A stretch of DNA of 6,464 bases, taken from the NCBI GenBank assembly GCA_017860075.1, contig JAFNAH010000083.1:1-6464 (forward strand). The letters run 5' to 3'. Both the position numbers and the translations under genes were made by a program. The DNA is from Acidobacteriota bacterium (lineage in GTDB: Bacteria > Acidobacteriota > UBA6911). The notes beneath the pieces are model-generated. The model saw only the letters and a program-made list of their open reading frames with translations, searched no databases and had not been told where the DNA came from. Position 1 is the stretch's first letter. Each line of letters starts with the position of its first letter. Positions 1 through 5,753 of this stretch are shown piece by piece.

Positions 1-1
1 C

Positions 2-667
2 CGCGAGTACGTGTGCATGCCGGCGCACGCCTTCACGAAGGCACCGGCAGGCTACACGCATGTGGAGGCGGCAACGCTCACCTGCGCGGGAGTCACCGCT
101 TGGAGAGGCTTGGTGGTGTGCGGTCAGGTGAAGCCCGGTGATACGGTGCTGATCCTTGGCACGGGAGGTGTATCGCTGTTCGCGCTGCAACTCGCGAAAG
201 CTGCGGGCGCCGGAGTAATCGCCACGTCTTCCTCCGAGGAGAAGTTGGAAAAGCTCAAGCGTCTCGGGGCCGACGCCGTCATTAATTACAAGGCCGTGCC
301 GGACTGGGGCCGGAAGGCAAAGGATTTGACGGACGGACGCGGTGTCGATCATGTGATTGAGGTCGGCGGACCCGGCACGTTGATGCAGTCGATAACAGCC
401 TGCAGGACGGGCGGGCATATCGCCCTGATCGGCGTCTTGACTGGTTTTACGGGAGAAGTGGCAATCCCTGCACTGTTTTCGAATCAGATTCGTATCAGCG
501 GGATCTCCATTGGCAGCAGAGCAGATCAAGAGGACATGATCCGGGCGATAACGGCCAATCGTTTGAAGCCCGTTATCGACCGCCGTTTTCTGCTGCTTGA
601 TATCGTCGCTGCCTTCAAGTATTACGAATCCCAAAAGCACTTTGGCAAGGTTTGCCTCGAACTATAA
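2..667 (+). CDS. NAD(P)-dependent zinc-type alcohol dehydrogenase / quinone oxidoreductase-like protein (MDR superfamily), 5' truncated
   Basis: This is the C-terminal part of a medium-chain dehydrogenase/reductase; the frame is open from base 2, so the true start and the N-terminal GroES-like catalytic domain lie before the window. The visible portion holds the Rossmann cofactor-binding domain: a GTGGV dinucleotide-binding turn at bases 158-172, then a second-strand ATSSSEEKL stretch that has serines where NAD-specific enzymes usually carry an acidic residue, which suggests NADP(H) use. Further on are GADAVINYK, a GRGVDHVIEVGG strand, and the typical ending HFGKV near the stop. This pattern matches the MDR subgroup labelled NAD(P)-dependent alcohol dehydrogenase. 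The likely role is cytoplasmic oxidoreduction of an alcohol, aldehyde or enone; the substrate cannot be told. Whether catalytic zinc ligands exist cannot be judged because the relevant region is missing. No co-transcribed partner is visible downstream. Confidence 0.92.
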   Translation, partial: REYVCMPAHAFTKAPAGYTHVEAATLTCAGVTAWRGLVVCGQVKPGDTVLILGTGGVSLFALQLAKAAGAGVIATSSSEEKLEKLKRLGADAVINYKAVPDWGRKAKDLTDGRGVDHVIEVGGPGTLMQSITACRTGGHIALIGVLTGFTGEVAIPALFSNQIRISGISIGSRADQEDMIRAITANRLKPVIDRRFLLLDIVAAFKYYESQKHFGKVCLEL

Positions 668-683
668 GGTCTCCCCTGTCGAC

Positions 684-803
684 TGCTGGATGCGGCAGGC
701 GGTGAGGTCTGGCCTCGAAAGCCGATGGTTGAGATGACGTCAGCGTCTGTCGCAGGGGGTTGTGGCGAAACCCGCGGGGGTCCGAGTCCCCCCTTCGGCA
801 ACA
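684..803 (+). tRNA. Irregular class II tRNA-like RNA (Ser-CGA-like?), possibly a remnant or attachment-site copy
   Basis: The 3' half looks like a tRNA with a long variable arm. A GGGTT/AACCC hairpin (757-761 with 769-773) is followed by a perfect 5-bp T-arm (776-780 with 788-792) around a 7-base loop TCCGAGT, then CTTCGGC and A. The loop has C where nearly all tRNAs have T at position 55, and ACA stands where CCA would be encoded. The 5' half is doubtful. A serine-like reading uses a 3-bp D-stem (694-696 with 707-709), a loop containing GG, and an anticodon-like loop CTCGAAA (714-720; anticodon CGA). It pairs TGCTGGA (684-690) with TTCGGCA (794-800) including two wobbles, but leaves about 30 bases too many between anticodon arm and variable arm, including a GACG/CGTC hairpin at 736-747. 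A leucine-like reading starting GCCGATG (721) pairs 6 of 7 with CTTCGGC but leaves too little room for the D and anticodon arms. A good intrinsic terminator follows, which supports a real transcript. It could also be a pseudo-tRNA or the 3' end copied by an integrated element. Confidence 0.35.
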
Positions 804-815
804 TCTTGAAATCAG

Positions 816-848
816 AAGGGCCTCCGGGGCGAACTGGAGGCCCTTTTT
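816..848 (+). terminator. Intrinsic terminator after the tRNA-like locus
   Basis: An 8-bp perfect GC-rich stem (GGGCCTCC at 818-825 with GGAGGCCC at 836-843) encloses a 10-base loop. A816-A817 can extend the stem by pairing with the first two T of a five-T run (844-848). It lies 13 bases after the end of the tRNA-like sequence and would stop transcription coming from the dehydrogenase and/or the RNA locus before the sulfatase unit. Confidence 0.85.
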
Positions 849-860
849 AGTTCAGTTCCC

Positions 861-899
861 GGTGGAGGAAGGCCGCGCTGCGGCCTATATCCTTTCACC
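861..899. repeat. Interrupted inverted repeat / hairpin
   Basis: A perfect 7-bp core (AGGCCGC at 870-876 with GCGGCCT at 880-886, 3-base loop) is extended outward by GGA/TCC and GGTG/CACC pairings separated by small internal loops. No T-run follows, so it is not a second simple terminator. It lies directly after the terminator and about 170 bases before the sulfatase start. Its role is unknown: it could be an RNA structure, a protein site, or a dispersed palindromic repeat. The remaining bases 900-1054 hold nothing I can name apart from an isolated GATAAT (975-980) without a matching -35 box. Confidence 0.5.
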
Positions 900-1070
900 G
901 GACCGCAAGCCTCGTGCAAACAACTGCCATATTAGGGAAACCTGAATCCATCCCGGGACGATCAACACCAAAATGATAATAGAACCGAATTTTAAGAGCA
1001 TGTATCGCCTCTTTAACACCGGGCTGAATTACACGGTCGAGTAATGTAGCAAAGAAAGGAGCGCCTTCCC

Positions 1071-3686
1071 ATGGGACAGGTCACAAAGGTCCTCCCAAGA
1101 CAAGTCCTCCCACTGTTGTTCACCGCAAGCCTGCTGCTCTTACTCGCAGCGGGGTCGGCCCCCGCGGTTGAAACCGCCGGTGTTCCGGGTTCGCCCGGCG
1201 CCACCACCACGATCAGCGGAAAACAGCTTCCGCCGCCCGATCCGAAGTTCGGCGGGGAGATCAGGGAAAAGGCCTCGGAGTCGAAAGCCTGGTGGGCGCC
1301 GCGCGTCGTGCCGCCGAAGGGCGCGCCCAACGTGCTGCTCATCATGACGGACGACGCCGGCTTCGGCGCGCCGGGCACGTTCGGCGGCGTCGTTCCGACC
1401 CCTGCCCTGGATCGCATCGCGAGGAGCGGACTGCGTTACACGAATTTCCACTCCACGTCGCTCTGCTCGCCGACGCGGGCGGCGATCATCACCGGCCGCA
1501 ACCATCACGTGGCCGGCTCCGGGGTGGTGGGCGAGATCGCGACGGGATTCCCGGGCTACGACTCGGTCATCCGGAAGGAGAGCGGCACCATCGGTGCCAT
1601 CCTGAAGGAGCACGGGTACGCGACCTCGTGGTTCGGGAAGAACCACAACACGCCGTTCTATCAGGCGACCCAGGCCGGGCCTTTCGAGCAGTGGCCGGTC
1701 GGCATGGGCTTCGAGTACTTCTACGGCTTCGTCGGGGGCGACGCCAGCCAGTGGCAGCCGAACCTGTACCGCAATACGACGGCCATCTACCCCTTCGAGG
1801 GCAATCCAAGCTGGAACCTGACCACGGCCATGGCCGACGAGGCGATCCAGCACATGAAGGAGCTCAAGGCGATCGCGCCCCACAAGCCGTTCTTTGTCTA
1901 TTACGTACCGGGCGGAACGCACTCCCCGCATCATCCGACGCCGGAGTGGATCAAGAAGATCAGCGACATGCACCTCTTCGATGACGGCTGGAACAAGCTG
2001 CGCGATACCATTTTCGCCAACCAGAAGCGGCTGGGCATCATGCCTCCGAACGCCCAACTGACGCCTTGGCCGAAGGAACTGCCGCAGTGGGATTCCCTTG
2101 GCTGGGAGGAGAAGAAGCTCTTCACCAGGCAGGCGGATATCTATGGGGCTTATCTCGCCTACACCGACCATGAGATCGGTCGCGTCATACAGGCCGTCGA
2201 GGACCTCGGCGAGCTCAACAATACCCTGATCATCTACATCAGCGGCGACAACGGCGCGAGCGCCGAAGGGATGCTCAACGGCACGCCGAACGAGTTCACC
2301 ACCTTCAACGGCGTTGCCGTGCCGGTCAAGGACCAGTTCCTATGGTACGAGTTCTGGGGGTCCGACCGGACTTTCCCGCACTTCGCGGCACCCTGGGCGT
2401 GGGCGATGAGCACGCCGTTCAAGTGGGTGAAGCAGGTGGCGTCGCATTTCGGCGGGACGGCTCAGGGCATGGCCATATCATGGCCCGGCCACATCAAGGA
2501 TGTGGGTGGAATCCGCAGCCAGTTCCACCACGTCATCGACATCGTCCCGACCATCCTCGAAGCGACCCGCATCCCGGCGCCCGATACGCTCAACGGCATC
2601 CAGCAGCGCCCGATGGACGGTGTGAGCATGGCGTACACGTGGGATAAGGCGAACGCCAACGCTCCGTCCCGGCGCACCACGCAATATTTCGAGATGCTCG
2701 GCAACCGCGCCATCTATCACGACGGGTGGGTCGCGTGCACGACCCCGGCGACTCTCCCGTGGGAACTGAGCAGTGCCACGCCGCCGGATGTGATCACCGG
2801 GTACAAATGGGAACTCTACAACGTCAAGGAGGATCCCACCCAGTCCAACGACCTGGCCGCCAAGATGCCGGAGAAGCTCAAGCAGATGCAGTCCGTCTTC
2901 TATCTGGAGGCGAAAAAGCATGACGTGCTGCCGCTCAACAACACGACGCTCGAGCGCTGGAACGCGCCGAAGCCGAACCTCACGGCGGGACGAACGGTCT
3001 TCACCTACTCGGGAGGACTAACCGGCGTTCCCAACAGCGGCGCTCCGAACATCATGGGCAAGTCGTACACCATTACCGCCGAGGTCGAGATTCCCGCAGG
3101 CGGCGCGGAAGGCATGATCGTCACCGACGGCGGGCGCTTCGGCGGCTACGGGCTTTTTCTGAGCAAGGGCGTATTGGGAGTCGGCCGGGGCAAGCCGGTG
3201 TTCCTCTACAACCTGCTCGACCTCAAGCGCACGACGTGGGAAGGGCCCGAGTTGGGCGCCGGCAAGCACACCATCGTCTTCGAGTTCAAGTCCGATGGTC
3301 CGGGCCTGGGCAAGGGGGGAACGGGCGTGCTCTATGTGGACGGCAAGGAAGCGGCCAGGAAATCCATGGAACACACCATTCCGATCACGTTCCCGGAGGA
3401 CGAAACCTTCGACATCGGCCAGGACACGCGCACCGGCGTAGCGCTGCTGGAGTATCGCTACGATCCTCCGTTCAAGTTCAACGGCAAGATCGACAAGCTG
3501 ACCTTCGAGCTTAAACCCTTCCCGCCGGAGCAGAGCGCGGAGGCGGGTTCGGTGGGTCGTCCGGGGCCGGAGGCGGCCCATCGGAAGCAGGAGAGGTTAA
3601 ATATGCGGAGAACCGCAAGCGGCTTTCCGTCACGCGTACCGGGTCGTATGCGCGAGAGACGGGGCAGAGTCGACGCCATGCCATGA
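1071..3686 (+). CDS. Secreted type I (formylglycine-dependent) arylsulfatase with C-terminal jelly-roll-like domain
   Basis: It hydrolyses sulfate esters in the periplasm or outside the cell. The start ATG has an AAAGGAG ribosome site nine bases upstream. Residues 1-31 form a Sec-type signal peptide (basic start, leucine-rich core, AGSAPA cleavage region) with no twin arginine. The sulfatase domain spans about 86-620. D94-D95 are metal ligands, C132 in CSPTR (132-136) is the cysteine converted to formylglycine, and GYATSWFGKNH (182-192) is the second sulfatase signature giving K190 and H192. H284, D393-N394 (SGDNG) and K451 match the remaining active-site positions of Pseudomonas arylsulfatase, so the catalytic set is complete. 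Residues about 640-815 (TGVLYVDGKE, a strand-rich stretch ending KIDKLTFELKP) resemble the LamG-like domain of the larger, roughly 780-residue bacterial arylsulfatases. The last 55 or so residues are Arg/Pro-rich and unlike that family. The stop overlaps the next start as ATGA, suggesting translational coupling. No formylglycine-generating enzyme lies in the window. The true substrate is unknown. Confidence 0.95.
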   Translation: MGQVTKVLPRQVLPLLFTASLLLLLAAGSAPAVETAGVPGSPGATTTISGKQLPPPDPKFGGEIREKASESKAWWAPRVVPPKGAPNVLLIMTDDAGFGAPGTFGGVVPTPALDRIARSGLRYTNFHSTSLCSPTRAAIITGRNHHVAGSGVVGEIATGFPGYDSVIRKESGTIGAILKEHGYATSWFGKNHNTPFYQATQAGPFEQWPVGMGFEYFYGFVGGDASQWQPNLYRNTTAIYPFEGNPSWNLTTAMADEAIQHMKELKAIAPHKPFFVYYVPGGTHSPHHPTPEWIKKISDMHLFDDGWNKLRDTIFANQKRLGIMPPNAQLTPWPKELPQWDSLGWEEKKLFTRQADIYGAYLAYTDHEIGRVIQAVEDLGELNNTLIIYISGDNGASAEGMLNGTPNEFTTFNGVAVPVKDQFLWYEFWGSDRTFPHFAAPWAWAMSTPFKWVKQVASHFGGTAQGMAISWPGHIKDVGGIRSQFHHVIDIVPTILEATRIPAPDTLNGIQQRPMDGVSMAYTWDKANANAPSRRTTQYFEMLGNRAIYHDGWVACTTPATLPWELSSATPPDVITGYKWELYNVKEDPTQSNDLAAKMPEKLKQMQSVFYLEAKKHDVLPLNNTTLERWNAPKPNLTAGRTVFTYSGGLTGVPNSGAPNIMGKSYTITAEVEIPAGGAEGMIVTDGGRFGGYGLFLSKGVLGVGRGKPVFLYNLLDLKRTTWEGPELGAGKHTIVFEFKSDGPGLGKGGTGVLYVDGKEAARKSMEHTIPITFPEDETFDIGQDTRTGVALLEYRYDPPFKFNGKIDKLTFELKPFPPEQSAEAGSVGRPGPEAAHRKQERLNMRRTASGFPSRVPGRMRERRGRVDAMP

Positions 3687-3869
3687 ACTGGGTGCTGGTC
3701 TTCGCCGCTGTGGGAGAAGCCGGGACGGGGCTGGCGTTGCTGGTCGTTCCATCGCTCGTTGGGCGGCTTGACCGGCATACTCCAGTGGCCTGCGGTAGCT
3801 ATCCACGCCATATTGTCATTTCTTCTCGCCCGTGTGTGGTTGGTAAATCGGCAGGCCAACCGGTTATAG
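3683..3869 (+). pseudogene. Broken small multi-pass membrane protein gene (internal deletion with frameshift)
   Basis: The ATG overlaps the sulfatase stop (ATGA). The first codons read MNWVLVFAAVGEAGTGLAL then LVVPSLVGRL, a hydrophobic N-terminus I recognise from an uncharacterised family of roughly 120-residue membrane proteins. After about base 3765 this frame turns hydrophilic (DRHTPVACGSYPRH). A different frame (codons starting at 3765) continues as GLTGILQWPAVAIHAILSF then LLARVWLVNRQANRL and stops at TAG 3867-3869. That is what the C-terminal segment of the same family looks like. The N- and C-terminal ends therefore survive, while about 70-80 central residues are missing and the frames do not match across the junction near 3761-3768. 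In the N-terminal frame, translation reads on without a stop into the following lipoprotein gene, which has its own start. I infer a recent deletion; an assembly error is possible but less likely, since a whole middle section is absent. Confidence 0.7.
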
Positions 3870-3886
3870 CTCAGGAGGAGGGAAAG

Positions 3887-4486
3887 ATGAAGAAGATCTC
3901 GGTTCGTATATTCACCGGTTTGGCAGTGGCGATCCTGTCCGTTGTTCTGCTTTCCTGCTCGACGATGCCTTTATCACAGCCTATGTCCCAGTCCCAGATA
4001 GAAGAGCAGCGGGCGTCCATCCGGGGTATGGCAAGGGAGACCCTCTCGCAGCTTTACCAGGAATACCCGGAAGCAAAGTCGAAGGTGAACAGGGCGGCGG
4101 GATATGCGATATTCAGCGATTTCGGGTACAAATACATGTTCATGGGCTCGGCGACCGGCCAGGGCATTGCGGTCAGCCAGGCAACAAAGCGGGATACGTA
4201 CATGAAGATGGTCGAGCTGCAGCCCGGGTACGGTTTCGGGATCCAGAAATTCAAAAACATATTTCTCTTCGACACGCAGGACGCATTCGACACCTTCGTG
4301 AATTCCGGCTGGGAGTTCGGAAGCACCGCGGCGGCAGCGGCCCAGACGAGCACCCAGGGCGGTGGCGCCGGATTGGGGGTGTCCGTGTCGCCTGGCGTGA
4401 CCATGTACCAGATCAGCGAAACGGGCGCCCTCGTCGGCGTAAGCGTTACCGGCGCCAAGTATTACAAGGATGACGCACTCAACTGA
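3887..4486 (+). CDS. SYLF/Ysc84-domain lipoprotein
   Basis: The protein has 199 residues. The ATG at 3887 was chosen because AGGAGGAGG (3873-3881) sits just upstream and because a lipoprotein signal begins here: MKK, a hydrophobic stretch, then LLSC with the lipidated cysteine at residue 24. Residue 25 is serine, so by the Lol rule it should go to the outer membrane. Residues about 70-195 form the SYLF domain (Pfam Ysc84 family): AGYAIFSDFGYKYMFMGSAT, MVELQPGYGFGIQKFKNIF, FVNSGWEFGSTAAAAA, a Gly-rich loop, and YQISETGALVGVSVTGAKYY at the end. SYLF domains bind phosphoinositides in eukaryotes; in bacteria they are common in outer-membrane or periplasmic lipoproteins of unknown role. The frame is open further upstream to 3683, but that part belongs to the broken membrane gene. 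It probably shares the sulfatase transcript, and a terminator follows 21 bases after the stop. Confidence 0.93.
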   Translation: MKKISVRIFTGLAVAILSVVLLSCSTMPLSQPMSQSQIEEQRASIRGMARETLSQLYQEYPEAKSKVNRAAGYAIFSDFGYKYMFMGSATGQGIAVSQATKRDTYMKMVELQPGYGFGIQKFKNIFLFDTQDAFDTFVNSGWEFGSTAAAAAQTSTQGGGAGLGVSVSPGVTMYQISETGALVGVSVTGAKYYKDDALN

Positions 4487-4507
4487 AACAAATTTTTACA
4501 CCGACGA

Positions 4508-4542
4508 GGCGCTCAGCGTGTCGTTGAGCGCCTTTATTGTTT
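4508..4542 (+). terminator. Intrinsic terminator after the SYLF lipoprotein gene
   Basis: GGCGCTCA (4508-4515) pairs with TGAGCGCC (4525-4532). The stem can be extended inward by G·T and C-G pairs to 10 bp around a 5-base loop, and is followed by TTTATTGTTT. This closes the sulfatase-lipoprotein unit and separates it from the dedA region. Confidence 0.85.
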
Positions 4543-4652
4543 CGATGGGGGCTCCTGGGAAAATCGAACGCGTTCTGCCGCCGATCGAATTGCGAGGATA
4601 AACGCGGCGCATGGGAGCGAGTATGGCAGACGAGACCCCTGACCTTGTCCCC

Positions 4653-4681
4653 GTTTTCCGGTCCAGCCATAAGGTTATAAT
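4653..4681 (+). promoter_or_regulatory. Candidate sigma-70-type promoter for the dedA unit
   Basis: A perfect TATAAT -10 box lies at 4676-4681. The -35 region is weak: GTTTTC at 4653-4658 with a 17-base spacer, or TTTTCC one base later. The predicted transcript would start near 4688, about 20 bases before a strong Shine-Dalgarno at 4708. The placement after a terminator and before dedA fits. The bases from 4543 to about 4650 hold nothing else I can support. Confidence 0.4.
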
Positions 4682-4719
4682 TCCCCCAAGATCCCGGGCC
4701 TCGATTCGAGGAGGACGAC

Positions 4720-4794
4720 ATGCGGGTATCCCCACGACCAAAAGCACCACCGCAAGAGATCGCTTCGGAAATCGCGGGACGACTGACCGGGTGA
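4720..4794 (+). CDS. Possible 24-residue leader peptide upstream of dedA
   Basis: An ATG at 4720 is preceded by the near-ideal Shine-Dalgarno GAGGAGG (4708-4714) with a 5-base spacer. The frame encodes a Pro/Arg-rich start (MRVSPRPKAPPQ), then EIASEIAGRLTG, and stops with TGA at 4792-4794. That stop overlaps another ATG (4794-4796) which opens a 4-codon frame ending at 4808, just before the dedA ribosome site at 4811. The layout of promoter candidate, strong ribosome site, tiny ORF, overlapping ATG, then dedA is what a translated leader or coupling ORF would look like. There is no run of one regulatory codon, no membrane segment and no family I recognise, so it may be a chance ORF or the relic of a longer gene. 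Confidence 0.3.
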   Translation: MRVSPRPKAPPQEIASEIAGRLTG

Positions 4795-4822
4795 TGCGCC
4801 GGACTTGATCGGAGGATTGGAA

Positions 4823-5464
4823 ATGATCCATGACTTGATGCGAGCGCTGGTGGATGGGATTGGCGTCATGGGGTACCCGGGGATATTTCTCCTGATGGCA
4901 TTGGAGAGTTCCCTGCTACCCGTACCCAGCGAACTGGTGATGCCGCCCGCGGGATATCTCGCGCACCAGGGATTCATGAATCCATGGATCGCGATATTGG
5001 CCGGGACCACTGGAAGCCTTGCGGGTGCCTATGCCAACTACTACTTCGCAAGGCATGTAGGACGCCCCCTGATCCTCAAGTACGGGAAATATTTCCTGGT
5101 CCCGCAGGAGAAATTTCAACGCGTGGAAAGTTTTTTCCTGCGCCACGGTGAGATATCCACTTTCATCGGCCGATTGCTGCCGGTGATCAGGCACCTGATT
5201 TCCATACCCGCAGGGTTGTCCGGCATGAACCATGCCCGTTTTTCGGCGTATACCCTGCTGGGAGCGTTCCTCTGGTGTTCGATCCTTACGTGGATTGGTT
5301 ATGCGATCGGCCGGAACGAGGAGTTGATCCTGGCGCACTCCAGGCAGGCGGTAACATGGGTCGTGGTCGGGAGCTGTTTGCTTGTATTTGCATACATCTG
5401 GTATCAAAGGCGCAAGGCAGGAGCGTATCCTGCCTCGGTGAACACAGAATCATCGGAGGAGTAG
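4823..5464 (+). CDS. DedA-family integral membrane protein
   Basis: The protein has 213 residues. The ATG at 4823 follows GGAGG (4811-4815) by seven bases; an in-frame TTG at 4805 lies upstream of that site and is a poorer start. The sequence is typical of DedA/VTT (SNARE-associated Golgi-type) proteins. It has an N-terminal hydrophobic segment, then ESSLLPVPSELVMPPAGYL (28-45) with acidic residues E28 and E37 in the first re-entrant region. FIGRLLPVIRHLISIPAGLS (114-133) carries R117 and R123, equivalent to arginines needed for function in E. coli YqjA/YghB. Two further membrane helices lie at about 140-162 and 176-194, and the tail is short and charged. DedA proteins sit in the inner membrane; members of the family have been shown to return undecaprenyl phosphate across it, and others act in envelope and proton-motive-force homeostasis. 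Which of these applies here cannot be told. It may be the last gene of a unit starting near 4688. Confidence 0.94.
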   Translation: MIHDLMRALVDGIGVMGYPGIFLLMALESSLLPVPSELVMPPAGYLAHQGFMNPWIAILAGTTGSLAGAYANYYFARHVGRPLILKYGKYFLVPQEKFQRVESFFLRHGEISTFIGRLLPVIRHLISIPAGLSGMNHARFSAYTLLGAFLWCSILTWIGYAIGRNEELILAHSRQAVTWVVVGSCLLVFAYIWYQRRKAGAYPASVNTESSEE

Positions 5465-5560
5465 TTCCCGGGGAGACCATATCAGGGAGCTGTAAGCGCG
5501 GGAGGTAATGGGTTCTCGATGTACGTTGGCTAATGTGTGATTAGAGAGGCCTTGAATACG

Positions 5561-5592
5561 GGGAATCCGGACTAACGCCGGGTATCCTTTTT
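5561..5592 (+). terminator. Imperfect terminator-like hairpin downstream of dedA
   Basis: GGAATCCGG (5562-5570) can pair imperfectly with CCGGGTATCC (5578-5587), with two mismatches in the middle and one bulged G, followed by five T (5588-5592). TACGGG (5557-5562) can also pair with CCCGTA (5593-5598) on the outside, giving a longer stem that would bury the T-run. It lies nearly 100 bases after the dedA stop. It may be the dedA terminator or part of a structured leader for the regulator gene. Confidence 0.4.
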
Positions 5593-5646
5593 CCCGTACT
5601 AGACCCTTGGTGACATGCCCCGCGAATTCCCTCCGGATTCCCGGAG
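5561..5646. repeat. Overlapping inverted repeats with mutually exclusive pairings
   Basis: GGGAATCCGGA (5561-5571) is an exact 11-base inverted copy of TCCGGATTCCC (5632-5642). The second copy is also part of a tight local hairpin, CTCCGG-ATTC-CCGGAG (5631-5646), and the first copy is part of the terminator-like hairpin at 5561-5592. The long-range pairing therefore excludes both local hairpins. This may be an RNA switch in a leader or 3' region, or paired protein sites. Apart from these repeats and the operator, the 289-bp gap between dedA and the regulator gene (5465-5753) shows no gene. Confidence 0.5.
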
Positions 5647-5692
5647 AACCGTCCCGTATCGCGAAAAGAAAAAAACTATGACGGCGGATGGT

Positions 5693-5740
5693 TTGCTGCT
5701 ATCGTAATGATTAAATATCGAATATACGTAACAACGATAG
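5693..5740 (+). promoter_or_regulatory. Promoter/operator region of the ArsR-family gene
   Basis: The bases between 5699 and 5740 are AT-rich against a GC-rich background. They contain an imperfect 21-bp palindrome at 5711-5731 of the form TTA-N2-TAT-N5-ATA-N2-TAA, like the operators of ArsR/SmtB repressors. Flanking it is a second, exact 7-bp inverted repeat, CTATCGT (5699-5705) and ACGATAG (5734-5740). A weak promoter can be drawn as TTGCTG (5693-5698), a 17-base spacer and TATCGA (5716-5721), which would put the -10 box inside the palindrome. Autorepression of the downstream regulator gene is the natural inference. Confidence 0.5.
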
Positions 5741-5753
5741 AAATGAGGTGCCG

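Noticed and set aside
721..803. A complete standard tRNA-Leu
   Set aside because: The acceptor strands match 6 of 7 and the 3' half fits, but only 27 bases remain for the D and anticodon arms, which is too few, and no D-loop GG or acceptable anticodon arm can be drawn.
684..803. Selenocysteine tRNA
   Set aside because: There is no TCA anticodon in a correct loop, no long D-stem with a 4-base loop, and no 8-bp acceptor stem.
760..945. 61-codon + strand frame across the T-arm and terminator
   Set aside because: It runs through the tRNA-like T-arm and the intrinsic terminator, lacks a ribosome site, and reads as no known protein.
1140..2171. Long reverse-strand open frame (about 343 codons) opposite the sulfatase gene
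   Set aside because: It is Arg-rich and low in complexity, typical of the antisense shadow of a GC-rich gene. The + strand frame carries the full set of sulfatase catalytic motifs.
2478..3581. Further reverse-strand open frames opposite the sulfatase C-terminal half
   Set aside because: They are composition shadows with no motif, no ribosome site, and complete overlap with a confident gene.
3838..3861. GGTTGG/CCAACC inverted repeat as a terminator before the lipoprotein gene
   Set aside because: It is a 6-bp stem only, with no T-run after it, lying inside the broken membrane gene; more likely chance.
3683..4486. A single 267-residue protein joining the N-terminal membrane segment to the SYLF lipoprotein
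   Set aside because: The frame happens to stay open, but the lipoprotein has its own strong ribosome site, start and lipobox at 3887. The middle stretch is hydrophilic nonsense produced by a frameshift.
4611..4808. 65-codon + strand frame upstream of dedA
   Set aside because: It has no ribosome site, no recognisable family and no domain-like composition. The promoter candidate and the better-supported 24-codon leader ORF overlap it in another frame.
4805..4822. TTG at 4805 as the dedA start
   Set aside because: The GGAGG ribosome site lies after it and is correctly spaced for ATG 4823; the family N-terminus fits the later start.
5748..5753. GTG at 5748 as the start of the ArsR-family gene
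   Set aside because: It overlaps the only ribosome site (GAGG 5745-5748) and has none of its own; ATG 5754 is correctly placed after it.
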